64,000 bases of DNA from SIG299 sp045531955. Its GTDB lineage: Bacteria; Bacillota; Clostridia; Lachnospirales; Lachnospiraceae. The notes beneath the pieces are model-generated. The model did no database searches, was not told where the DNA came from, and saw only the letters and a list, made by a program, of their open reading frames with translations. The position numbers and the translations under genes were made by a program. Positions within the stretch are counted from its first letter, which is position 1. Every line of letters begins with the position of its first letter. Shown piece by piece: positions 49,796-57,771 of this stretch. The DNA lies in assembly GCA_045531955.1 (NCBI GenBank), contig JAZSFC010000026.1:73968-137967 (forward strand). The letters run 5' to 3'.

Positions 49796-51118
49796 TTATC
49801 CCTTGTAATTGCTTACTGCTGTCCTTATCGTTACCAGCCATTCGTCAGTGGTATCTTTCATAAAATCTCTAAAAGAACACTTGTATGCCTGACCGTTCTT
49901 TAAATGAAATTCCAGTGCCTTCTCAAGTCCCTGCTTGGCTTCTACTACCTCCGCAACCTCTGACAGTGAAAATTGAAAACTGCTTCCTGTTTCCGTGAAC
50001 TTATTCAAAACAACCATACCCATCTGTCCAAATTTCATCGATGAAAAACTGAACTCCCGGTTTGTCAGGGTTGCTTTTCCGTTTAATAGATTCAAGCCCC
50101 CTTTGGCCCAACTGCAGTTTCCCTCACGGATGACATAATTTCCAGATTGCAGTTGCCGGACTTCCATATTCTGCTGATACTGCGTCGCCTGCTGTATTGC
50201 CTGGCTTGCCATCTGCTGGTTCCCTGCACTTTCCTGCGCTTGTGCAGCCTGTTGCTGTGCCCGTGCCGCCTCCTGTGCTTCTTCCTGCGCCTTCGCTGCC
50301 TGCGCTCTTTCCCGTTCTGCTTTTCTTGCTTTCTCAAACTGCACTAGTGTCGGAATATATCGTTCTGCCGGATAAAAGTTATGGAACTCGATTGTTTTTA
50401 AAATAATGCCCTTTCCAAGCACCCATTTCTCATACAATTGTTCATTCACAAAGGAAGTTACTACGTTGGAAAGATGCGGAAGAAGCTCATAGGCAAGGTG
50501 AGTTTCACTCAAACCTCCCAGTGTTTTTTCAAAAGCATTCTCCACATCTAAAGCCAATTGTTTTTTCTCTTCCTCCGAGAACTCCGGAAGCGTGCGTTCC
50601 AACAGTTTTTCCCTACTAAAATCCGAAAGAGCATAGTTGGACAACAAATTGGCGTGTCTCAAAACAAAATATCCGCTTCCCTGCAGCACCAAATCCATTT
50701 TTCTTCCAAAATCGTGATAGGTTGCTTCATCAAAAGAAAACGGAATCGGTCCGGCTTCCTGCCGCTTAAAAAGAAAGCATTGTGTTGCTCCGTCCAAAGG
50801 TCCGTCCGCAAACGCCTCCGGTTTCATCCCCAAAAATATTTCATTATGCTGTTTCATATATCCAAATTGCTCTCTGTTTGCAAATACATCCAGATACACA
50901 AATATACCCGGACCGGATACCGTATCCACAAGCTTATCTCCCGCAAACAGAACAAAGGACTGACTATCTGCCAAAAATATTCTGCTTCCGTCTTCTATTT
51001 TTTCCGGAACCGCACAAACCCGCTGTTCTCGGTTTCTCTCACTTAAATCAAGAAAGTTGCTCCATATTTCACGTGCTTCTTCCACTGTATCCACATGTGC
51101 AATTTTAACAAATCCCAT
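49796..51118 (-). CDS. SPFH-like protein with Ala/Gln-rich linker and C-terminal PH/GRAM-like domain
   Basis: A 440-residue protein without signal peptide. Residues 1-250 look like the SPFH-like fold found in YdjI/virion-core-like bacterial proteins (DSQSFVLFAGDKLVDTVSGPG, then PGIFVYLDVFANREQ and KWVLGKGIILKTIEFHNFYP). Residues 255-325 are an Ala/Gln/Glu-rich coil. The end (GNYVIREGNCSWAKGGLNL to GQAYKCSFRDF) is a small beta domain like PH/GRAM lipid-binding folds. It shares its N-terminal pattern MGF-I/V with the next gene. It sits between two zinc-ribbon genes in the operon. Membrane association without a membrane helix is likely. Confidence 0.65.
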   Translation of the reverse strand: MGFVKIAHVDTVEEAREIWSNFLDLSERNREQRVCAVPEKIEDGSRIFLADSQSFVLFAGDKLVDTVSGPGIFVYLDVFANREQFGYMKQHNEIFLGMKPEAFADGPLDGATQCFLFKRQEAGPIPFSFDEATYHDFGRKMDLVLQGSGYFVLRHANLLSNYALSDFSREKLLERTLPEFSEEEKKQLALDVENAFEKTLGGLSETHLAYELLPHLSNVVTSFVNEQLYEKWVLGKGIILKTIEFHNFYPAERYIPTLVQFEKARKAERERAQAAKAQEEAQEAARAQQQAAQAQESAGNQQMASQAIQQATQYQQNMEVRQLQSGNYVIREGNCSWAKGGLNLLNGKATLTNREFSFSSMKFGQMGMVVLNKFTETGSSFQFSLSEVAEVVEAKQGLEKALEFHLKNGQAYKCSFRDFMKDTTDEWLVTIRTAVSNYKG

Positions 51119-51144
51119 CGTAATTCACCTGCTCCTTCCCCAAT

Positions 51145-51861
51145 TTATAATGCCTTGCCACAGCTTGGACAGAACTTGATTTTTGTATAATTCCGCAAGT
51201 CCTTTCCACAGCCAAGACAGGCATTTACAGCAGCTTTTGTCTTTTCGGTATTGCTCTCCGGTTTTGCCTTTCCACAATTCTTACAGAAGGAAAACTGATT
51301 TCTGGTGCCGCATGACGGGCATTCCCAGCTTGTATCCTGTGATGGCGGTGGCATATGTATCGGTGTTGCCTGTGTTACAGGCGGTTCTGTGAATGTCGCT
51401 GCAGGCTGCGCCATCGGTTCCGGTACAGATTCTGTAACCTTCTCCGGTGTTTGTTCCGGTTCCTCCGGCTGCGCAAACTGCATAAACCATGCATGCAGCT
51501 CCTCCGGGGAGGAAATCTGCCGGTCCGTTTCAATAAAAGCAAGTCCGGTCGCTTCCATTCCTGCTTCCTGCATAAACAGTTCCACCATGCCCTGCATAAA
51601 CACAGCATAGTCCTCGAACCTCTCATTTACCGGCGCATTTTCATGATATATATATCCACCCGGAGTAGTAATAATATCCACAAGTTTTCCATCCTTGGTC
51701 TGCACCGCAATACTGTTTGGCGTCACAATGACATTCGCACCGTTTGTTAATTTCTCCGGCTCCTTCGCATCTTCACCATAGATGTACGCATCCGGCCATA
51801 CTCCTTTTTTTAGCTTTGCTACATCCGTTTCCTCATTTCTTACTACACAAATAAAGCCCAT
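51145..51861 (-). CDS. Short SPFH-like N-terminus plus tandem zinc ribbons
   Basis: A 238-residue protein starting MGFICVVRNEETDVAKLKKGV, with the NANVIVTPNSIAVQTKDGK-like strand set (NGANVIVTPNSIAVQ) and ITTPGGYIYHENAPV resembling part of the SPFH-like fold of its neighbours, then a Pro/Glu-rich linker (residues 135-180) and two zinc ribbons: CPSCGTRNQFSFCKNCGKAK and CLGCGKDLRNYTKIKFCPSC. It lacks the middle part of the full SPFH proteins. Located between the 440- and 91-residue genes of the operon. Likely an adaptor of the same membrane assembly. Confidence 0.65.
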   Translation of the reverse strand: MGFICVVRNEETDVAKLKKGVWPDAYIYGEDAKEPEKLTNGANVIVTPNSIAVQTKDGKLVDIITTPGGYIYHENAPVNERFEDYAVFMQGMVELFMQEAGMEATGLAFIETDRQISSPEELHAWFMQFAQPEEPEQTPEKVTESVPEPMAQPAATFTEPPVTQATPIHMPPPSQDTSWECPSCGTRNQFSFCKNCGKAKPESNTEKTKAAVNACLGCGKDLRNYTKIKFCPSCGKAL

Positions 51862-51888
51862 ATTTTCCGCCCCTTTATCCCAAAATTA

Positions 51889-52164
51889 TTACTTGCAAAT
51901 TTCCTTCTTCACTACCATTAATGTTTCCACATCAATGAAAAATCGTATTCCCCGGAAGGTAGACACCGAAAGCAACCCCTCCTGCTCTGTTGCCAGGGAG
52001 TACAGCTCGTCCGGCTGGGTTCCAAGATATTCTCCCGTAATCTCTTTAATATTGACCGTTCTAACGTCTTTCGTTATTTCCACGTTATTGATGCAGTCGC
52101 AGACATTTTCGGTCATCCAAAAATGCACTTCTGCATTTCCCACCATAAATCGCTTTTCCTGCAT
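51889..52164 (-). CDS. Small unrecognised protein of the SPFH operon
   Basis: A 91-residue protein, MQEKRFMVGNAEVHFWMTEN..., predicted to be mostly beta strands (VNIKEITGEYLG, LLSVSTFRGIRFFIDVETL). One or two Cys residues (VCDC) do not form a zinc ribbon. It is 3 bases downstream of the 395-residue SPFH-zinc gene (stop 52168, start 52164), so translation is coupled. No family recognised. It may be a structural subunit of the assembly. Confidence 0.6.
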   Translation of the reverse strand: MQEKRFMVGNAEVHFWMTENVCDCINNVEITKDVRTVNIKEITGEYLGTQPDELYSLATEQEGLLSVSTFRGIRFFIDVETLMVVKKEICK

Positions 52165-52167
52165 CGC

Positions 52168-53355
52168 TTATCTCTCCTTACCGCAATTCGGGCAGAACTT
52201 CATTCCCGCAAACTGCTCCGGAATCACCATGCCGCAATGCGGACAGGTTACTTCCTTAGGTTTGGAATTACCGCAATTTGGACAGAAATTCATAGTATTT
52301 ACCATACCGCAGCTACAGGTCCAGGAATTCTCCTGCGGTTCCGGTTGTGGTTCTGCCTTTTGCACCGGCGTATCCTTCATCAGTTCTGCCACGTTAACCG
52401 CACCGGCCTGCTGTGCCATTCCCATCCCCATAAATCCGTTTACCGCGCCGGATGGATTCTCTGCTGCCGACTCCATGGCGTTTGCCTGCGCCGCGCCTAC
52501 TCTGGCTCCAAGCATAGCCTTATTGCCGGAATAGGCTCTGGATTCCTGAAGCTCACGAATCTTGTCCACACTTGCTTCATCCGGCAAAATATTACTGAAG
52601 GCCATGGTTTTTATTTCAATGCCCCGGTCTTCCTTCCACTTATCGCGAAGTTCTTCCTGAAGCAAATCAATCATGCTATCTGTATGTAAGGAAAGCCCAT
52701 CGTAACGGACTCCCGCTTTCGAAAGCTGACCAAACACCGGCAGGAAAGCATTCTGGATTTCTGCCTTTAGCTGCGGTTCGATGGAAGTCTTTGCAAACTG
52801 ATCTTTTACGTTACCGCATACGTTGGTGTAAAACAGAATCGGGTCCACAATTTTATAGCTGTAAATACCAAAACCACGCAGCATAATGGTGATATCAAAT
52901 TCGCTATCCCGGTACGGCACGTTGCCAAAGCCGAAACGGTTGTTCATAATTTCCTTAGTGTTAATAAAGTACACCCGCTGGTCGTTTCCGGCAATTCCGC
53001 CAAAGGCAAAACGGTGTCTCATGTTCTCAAAGGATACTCTTAACACCTCATCAAAATCACCGCAGAAGCAGGACGGCTCTGTGCCGGTTTTGTATTCATA
53101 TCCACCAGGTTCTGCCGTAAAATCAATAATTCTTCCGTTTTCCACTACCAGCATCATCTGACCCACATTGACCGCAATGCGGCTGCCGTCAGTAATTACA
53201 TTGTCGTTGGCATTTCCACCTGCTCCCGGATTTCTTCTGGCATGCCCCTTTTTCATCAGAGTATTCTCATCCAGTGCGTCACAATAAATATAATCCTCCC
53301 ACAAATCATTCATATAGGAGATTGCTGCTCCTGTAAACGCTTTAATTAAACCCAT
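52168..53355 (-). CDS. SPFH-like protein with C-terminal tandem zinc ribbons (YdjI-like)
   Basis: A 395-residue protein without signal peptide. Residues 45-290 form the SPFH-like fold of the YdjI/virion-core group (DGSRIAVNVGQMMLVVENGR, PGGYEYKTGTEPS, VYFINTKEIMNNRFGFGNVPYRDSEFDITIMLRGFGIYSYKI read in parts, DILLQEELRDKWKEDRGIEIK). After a Gly/Ala/Met-rich linker (300-330) come zinc ribbons CSCGMVNTMNFCPNCG and CPHCGMVIPEQFAGMKFCPNCG. In Bacillus the related YdjI works with YdjG/YdjH and PspA on membrane stress; whether that holds here is inference. It is the SPFH gene with the clearest family match in the operon. Confidence 0.75.
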   Translation of the reverse strand: MGLIKAFTGAAISYMNDLWEDYIYCDALDENTLMKKGHARRNPGAGGNANDNVITDGSRIAVNVGQMMLVVENGRIIDFTAEPGGYEYKTGTEPSCFCGDFDEVLRVSFENMRHRFAFGGIAGNDQRVYFINTKEIMNNRFGFGNVPYRDSEFDITIMLRGFGIYSYKIVDPILFYTNVCGNVKDQFAKTSIEPQLKAEIQNAFLPVFGQLSKAGVRYDGLSLHTDSMIDLLQEELRDKWKEDRGIEIKTMAFSNILPDEASVDKIRELQESRAYSGNKAMLGARVGAAQANAMESAAENPSGAVNGFMGMGMAQQAGAVNVAELMKDTPVQKAEPQPEPQENSWTCSCGMVNTMNFCPNCGNSKPKEVTCPHCGMVIPEQFAGMKFCPNCGKER

Positions 53356-53397
53356 TTTGCATTCCTCACTTATAATTAATTTCTTCTCTTTTCTCAG

Positions 53398-53907
53398 TTA
53401 ATTACTACTCTCCGCAGAAATAACTTTCCACTGCCCGTCGGCATATTCCAAAATAAAGTTTCGTCTTCCGTTTGCTTCACTTAAGTTTTCCGGCTCCACT
53501 ACCCATTGGTTGTAAAATTCCAGCTGTGCTGTATCAGCCTCTGCCAGTTCAAACACAAACACATGGTACTCCGGTGCAGAGCCATTGGAAAACATGGAAC
53601 CGTTTGCCGGGTCCTCTACCTCATATTCCTCTATCAGTGTAACGTTCTCGCTCTGATAAGTGACTGCCCAACGGTACGGAAGAGGGATGTCCTGCAAAAG
53701 AGCCACTGTAACGGTGTTTCCCTCCACGGTGATTTCTTCCAGATCTTCCAGTTTGTTGAAAGACAGATGGTTGTCTTCCTGCTCATTTTCTACTTTTACG
53801 CTGTTATTCTGCACCTCTGATACGTCCTTTTTTTCTTTTTCCGTACATGCGGCTAAATTACATATTATCAATAAAAGTACTACTAGTTTTACAACATTCT
53901 TTTTCAT
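53398..53907 (-). CDS. Lipoprotein resembling the I42 (chagasin) protease inhibitor fold
   Basis: A 169-residue exported lipoprotein: signal KLVVLLLIICNLAACTE with lipobox LAAC, then a Glu/Lys-rich linker and a beta-sandwich of about 105 residues. GNTVTVALLQDIPLPYRWAV, SENVTLIEEYEV and HVFVFELAEADTAQLEFYNQW follow the strand order of chagasin-like I42 inhibitors of cysteine proteases, with PLPYRW at the first binding loop, but the NPTTGY loop is altered. ATG at 53907 overlaps the TGA of the 75-residue zinc-ribbon gene (ATGA). Part of the SPFH operon, so perhaps a surface sensor or inhibitor. Fold assignment is moderate. Confidence 0.6.
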   Translation of the reverse strand: MKKNVVKLVVLLLIICNLAACTEKEKKDVSEVQNNSVKVENEQEDNHLSFNKLEDLEEITVEGNTVTVALLQDIPLPYRWAVTYQSENVTLIEEYEVEDPANGSMFSNGSAPEYHVFVFELAEADTAQLEFYNQWVVEPENLSEANGRRNFILEYADGQWKVISAESSN

Positions 53908-54131
53908 TGTTTCGCTCCACAATTCGTACAAAATGCGCTGTCAGCTTCCAACTGTGCACCACAGTTGGTACAGAACTTAACTGCTGCCGCCTTAGGTTCC
54001 TGCTGTGGTGGCACATAGGTATTGGTTGGCTTACTCTTTGATCCCTTTGCACCTTTTGAAAGTAAAACAGCAACAACGACTACTAATATTGCAATAATAA
54101 CAATTAACGGTAATAAGATTCCTACTCCCAT
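53904..54131 (-). CDS. Small membrane protein with C-terminal zinc ribbon
   Basis: A 75-residue protein: one membrane helix (ILLPLIVIIAILVVVVAVLL), a basic linker and a C-terminal zinc ribbon CTNCGAQLEADSAFCTNCG. The orientation with zinc ribbon after the helix suggests a cytoplasmic ribbon if the N-terminus is outside, or the reverse; sequence alone does not settle this. ATG at 54131 with AAGGAGGATATTTGTT is preferred to the longer frame. Its TGA overlaps the start of the lipoprotein gene. It is the second gene of the operon. Confidence 0.75.
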   Translation of the reverse strand: MGVGILLPLIVIIAILVVVVAVLLSKGAKGSKSKPTNTYVPPQQEPKAAAVKFCTNCGAQLEADSAFCTNCGAKQ

Positions 54132-54193
54132 AACAAATATCCTCCTTATTACTCCTGACAAATTATCACAAAGCTATCATGTAAACCTATTGA

Positions 54194-57130
54194 TTACTTC
54201 ACTCCTTTACCGCCGCAAATATTACATTTCTTATATCCGTTGACACATCCAAACGCAGTACATCTCACTTTGCCCCTGTCGCAGGAACAATCGGAGGTAT
54301 ATCCATAGTGGCTGACCGAACCCACACCTTTGCACACTCCGCAAGTATAATATCCTTTTCCGTGGCAAACAATGCATTTTTCATAGCCGCCTTCGCAATA
54401 GATACAATCACTGGTCGTGTTGATAGACGGAATACCTATGGAACTGCTGCCGGAAGAACTGCTGCTTGAACCACCCGAGGAAACAGTTACATTTTCTGTC
54501 TTGACCGCAAACAAGCCTTCCAGCACATAATCGTCGCCAAAGTCACTGCGCATTTTTATGACATAGTTAATCACGATAAGTGCATCGGTCTTTTCAATAA
54601 TTTCCACGCGGACCGAGGTAAACTTATCGATGTTATCTTTGTTTGGTTGGAATAAGTTCTCGTAGCTCCATTCTCCCTTTCCGATATCCTCTGCCTGTAC
54701 ATACAAAGCATTCAGTCTTCCGTCTCCCGCATCCGCCTGAGCCGCAAAATCCTGCAGTGTAAATACATCACCCTTTTCATACAGATCCGGATGGAGATAT
54801 ATTAAAACATAATCTTCACTGTCCCAACCCCAGCCGGAAACCTTAAAAGAGTCCAATCCGTTGCTTGTTATGGTATATCTCGGTGCAGAGGTGTTTTGCA
54901 GCGTTTCGATATCACTTACCTTTTCTGTCTTGCCGGTATAACGCTCTCCGGTGTCAACAAAACCGGCCTCCTTCGGATAATTTATTCCGTATATTACATC
55001 ACCAAAGCCTTCAAAACTATACCATCCGTTAAGATCACACGGCAAATCGTCGTAGGATGTTACAGCACCCTCTGTAATAGAGGCGTTTCCGGTATAATCC
55101 ATATCATGCCATTCATAATACCAACCACCAAACTTGCTGTAGGTCTCATTCACATTCACATATACCTCATACTCTGCCAAAAGGTCAAAGTACGCTGAAA
55201 GTAAGGCCATGGAATCCTCTTTGTTCAGTTTATCCGCATGATAATATATGGTTTTGTAAGTATCCTTCTCTCCTGCTGAACTACGGAAAAACTGTCCTCC
55301 CGACCATGCTTCCAAGTCAGGCAGTAACAGTTTTGCCTCTTCCTTCGTTTCCGCATCCCTTGTTTTTATCGTGATAGTAGCGGCAAAGCCTGATTTTACA
55401 GACAGCTCCTGCTTGCCGGAGGAACTCTTTACCGTGTAAGAAGACTTTGACGATGCCGGTACAGGGGTTGCAGTTGCTGCCGGCTTAGGAGTCGCCGTTG
55501 GTTTCGGTGTAGATGTAGCCACAGGTTTTGGTGTAGGTGTTGCAGTTGCCGTCGGCTTTGGGGTTGCTGTAGCAAGCACGGTTGCTCCGTCGGAAGTCAC
55601 CTTAATTTCAACTATACCTTTTCCACCGGATACACCCACAAACACAGAAGTAGTTCCCTTCTTTTTTCCATAGATGATTAAATCATTTTCTTCCGTATTC
55701 TTGTCCCACTTGGCACCTGCAATAGTTTCATCTTCAATGAAAAAAGTCAGAGACATACTTCCGCTGTAACCGTTTCTGTTTACTTTAACAATAACCGTCT
55801 GTGGCTTTTCTCCCACATGAACCGACTCCGGAGAAACCTCCAGCTTTACATTCTCCAGCGACGGTTCATAGGTAGAACTCACCTTGATTTCTTTGGATAC
55901 AATCGTTTTACCCTCTGCATCTGATATCAGAACAGTGATTGTTGTTTCTCCTGCACTTTTGGCTGTAATAATTAAAGGACATACATAACCACCGGTATTC
56001 TCCCAGTCATCCCAAGCATATGTTACTATGGATTTATCCTCCACATAGCATTTCAAGGAATCCCAATCGGTATAGCCGTTTTCAATAATTTCTACCTTTA
56101 TTATCTGCGGAGTATCGTCAACCTCTATTCTGGTGGCGGAGAGACGCAGTTCCATGTCATCCGCGGTTGCTGTCTTTGCCGGTACCGGAGTTTCCGTTGG
56201 TTTCGGAGTTTCCGTTGACTTTGGCACATCTGTCACTTCCGGTTCAGCCTGCTCTACCGTCTCCAGTAAATAGTTTCCGCTTACAAATGCAGATTTTCCA
56301 TTGTAAACAATCCTGTACCAGCTCGTTTCATTGCACTGACCGGTAACCTCTACCGCTTCTCCTTCTTCCAGGCTTCCCAACTTCGTGCCATCGGTAGACG
56401 GCAGACTTCTGACATTTACAGAAGATTTCGCATACATAGTCTTCGAAAAATTGGCAAAGGTATACTCCCCATTGGAATACACCTTGATTTCTTTACAAAC
56501 ATTCGAATCAGCGAGTTTTATGGTAATGGTGGTTTCACCGATGCCCTTCGGATAAATTCTCAGAGGAATTGTGTTATCCTTGGCCCACTCACCCCATTCA
56601 CAGCTTACTATCGAAGTGTCTTCAATTTCATAAACCAATGAAATTTTGCCGTCATAATCATTTTCTACTAGCTGTATCCGTACAACTTTATGTTCTGTTC
56701 CCAGTTCCACCGGTGCACCATAAATAAGCATTGCAACATCATTTATGGTCGGTACCTTGGTCGGTGTCGGTGTTTTCGTAGGTGTTTTCGTAGGTGCTTT
56801 TGTCGGTGCCTTGGTCGGTGTCGGTGTCGCCGTTGCTTTGATACTTTCAGAGCTTGACTTTTTATTTACCTTTACATTGTTCGCCAGTGCAGAAATACCC
56901 ACACCAAGCGTAGCAAGACCTAGAACAATACTTGCCGCAAGAACCAGCTTTTTGATACCGTTTTTCTTAGGTTTCCTTGCAGGCGGTACCTGCTCCGCTT
57001 CCTGCTCATTAGGTACATTTGTTGAAACCGTAGCTTCTTCCGTTCCGGCAACTGTCCTTACTTCCCTTCCGCAGTACGGACAAAATCTGCTGTCGTCCTC
57101 TATTTCGTTTCCGCAATGTCTGCAATACAT
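54194..57130 (-). CDS. Large surface protein: N-terminal zinc ribbon, membrane helix, BIG2/SH3 domains, DnaJ-type zinc finger
   Basis: A 978-residue protein. It begins with a zinc ribbon CRHCGNEIEDDSRFCPYCG inside, followed by one membrane helix (KLVLAASIVLGLATLGVGIS, about residues 57-76). Outside lie a Pro/Thr linker (PTKAPTKTPTPTK), Ig-like BIG2 repeats at about 130-230, 325-425 and 430-530, a bacterial SH3 domain (AKSSVNVRSLPSTDGTKLG at about 245-305), a second Pro/Thr linker near 540-580, an unrecognised region of about 300 residues, and a DnaJ-type CxxCxGxG zinc region at 905-978 (CIVCHGKGYYTCGVC, CNICGGKG). The first gene of the operon 57130-48791. A cytoplasmic ribbon, single helix and outside sensor part resemble YdjG in plan. 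A zinc finger outside the cell is unusual. Confidence 0.75.
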   Translation of the reverse strand: MYCRHCGNEIEDDSRFCPYCGREVRTVAGTEEATVSTNVPNEQEAEQVPPARKPKKNGIKKLVLAASIVLGLATLGVGISALANNVKVNKKSSSESIKATATPTPTKAPTKAPTKTPTKTPTPTKVPTINDVAMLIYGAPVELGTEHKVVRIQLVENDYDGKISLVYEIEDTSIVSCEWGEWAKDNTIPLRIYPKGIGETTITIKLADSNVCKEIKVYSNGEYTFANFSKTMYAKSSVNVRSLPSTDGTKLGSLEEGEAVEVTGQCNETSWYRIVYNGKSAFVSGNYLLETVEQAEPEVTDVPKSTETPKPTETPVPAKTATADDMELRLSATRIEVDDTPQIIKVEIIENGYTDWDSLKCYVEDKSIVTYAWDDWENTGGYVCPLIITAKSAGETTITVLISDAEGKTIVSKEIKVSSTYEPSLENVKLEVSPESVHVGEKPQTVIVKVNRNGYSGSMSLTFFIEDETIAGAKWDKNTEENDLIIYGKKKGTTSVFVGVSGGKGIVEIKVTSDGATVLATATPKPTATATPTPKPVATSTPKPTATPKPAATATPVPASSKSSYTVKSSSGKQELSVKSGFAATITIKTRDAETKEEAKLLLPDLEAWSGGQFFRSSAGEKDTYKTIYYHADKLNKEDSMALLSAYFDLLAEYEVYVNVNETYSKFGGWYYEWHDMDYTGNASITEGAVTSYDDLPCDLNGWYSFEGFGDVIYGINYPKEAGFVDTGERYTGKTEKVSDIETLQNTSAPRYTITSNGLDSFKVSGWGWDSEDYVLIYLHPDLYEKGDVFTLQDFAAQADAGDGRLNALYVQAEDIGKGEWSYENLFQPNKDNIDKFTSVRVEIIEKTDALIVINYVIKMRSDFGDDYVLEGLFAVKTENVTVSSGGSSSSSSGSSSIGIPSINTTSDCIYCEGGYEKCIVCHGKGYYTCGVCKGVGSVSHYGYTSDCSCDRGKVRCTAFGCVNGYKKCNICGGKGVK

Positions 57131-57167
57131 ACGAATCCCCCTTTGTTTTCCACTCTTTTTCTTTTAG

Positions 57168-57197
57168 AAAAGACAGGTGCATAAAACACCTGTCTTT
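57168..57197 (-). terminator. Terminator between the HTH gene and the SPFH operon
   Basis: Minus-strand AAGACAGGTG / CACCTGTCTT stem with a 7-base loop followed by TTTTCTAAAAG, ten bases after the HTH gene stop. It separates the kinase-HTH unit from the operon that starts at 57130. Confidence 0.8.
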
Positions 57198-57208
57198 GCA
57201 TAGTTTCC

Positions 57209-57652
57209 CTATAGAAGTCCCTTCTCATCAATGGACTTTAAAAAGTTTTCCGTTTCATCCAAAGAAAGCTTCTGCTCCAAGCAGCAAATTAACGCTGCGT
57301 CCCTTCTTACCTTTGGATAAAGTGCACCCTTCTGGCCAACCAGAAACAAATGCTGTGTTTCCTCTACGGATAAGTGCATGGCAAAGGCAATCCGAAGCAA
57401 AATATCCCTGCCCGGATTTCGCTCTCCCGAGAAAATCTGATATACAAAGGATTTGCTGAGCAGTGTCTTTGTAATCAATTCGGAAATACTCATATTATAT
57501 TTTTCCAGCAATTGTTCCAGATACTGCGGCACCGTCAACGGACCGTTAAAATCCGCGCCATTTTGCATCCCCTTTGCAAAATGTTCCGGCGACTGCTGTA
57601 TCATCTGAAACAATTCCGATGTGGATTGAATCTCATAATTATTTTCTTTCAT
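57209..57652 (-). CDS. Small HTH protein downstream of the kinase gene
   Basis: A 147-residue protein with an XRE-like helix-turn-helix in the middle: LEQLLEKYNMSISELITKTLLSKSFVYQIFSGERNPGRDILL (residues 46-87, read as HTH plus following helix) and LRIAFAMHLSVEETQHLF. The first 40 residues and the last 40 (VRRDAALICCLEQKLSLDETENFL) are helical. It lies between the kinase gene and the terminator. The gene pair suggests a kinase with a DNA-binding or adaptor partner that could be its substrate; this is inference. No other family feature. Confidence 0.7.
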   Translation of the reverse strand: MKENNYEIQSTSELFQMIQQSPEHFAKGMQNGADFNGPLTVPQYLEQLLEKYNMSISELITKTLLSKSFVYQIFSGERNPGRDILLRIAFAMHLSVEETQHLFLVGQKGALYPKVRRDAALICCLEQKLSLDETENFLKSIDEKGLL

Positions 57653-57771
57653 GCTGCCTCTCTATGCCTCCGCTACCATGCCCTACTGACAATTGTTTAA
57701 CTCATGTGAACAGTATAGCAAATTCTTTTTACAAATTGGTACGCAGTTTGCAGACTTTTCGACATTTTTTA

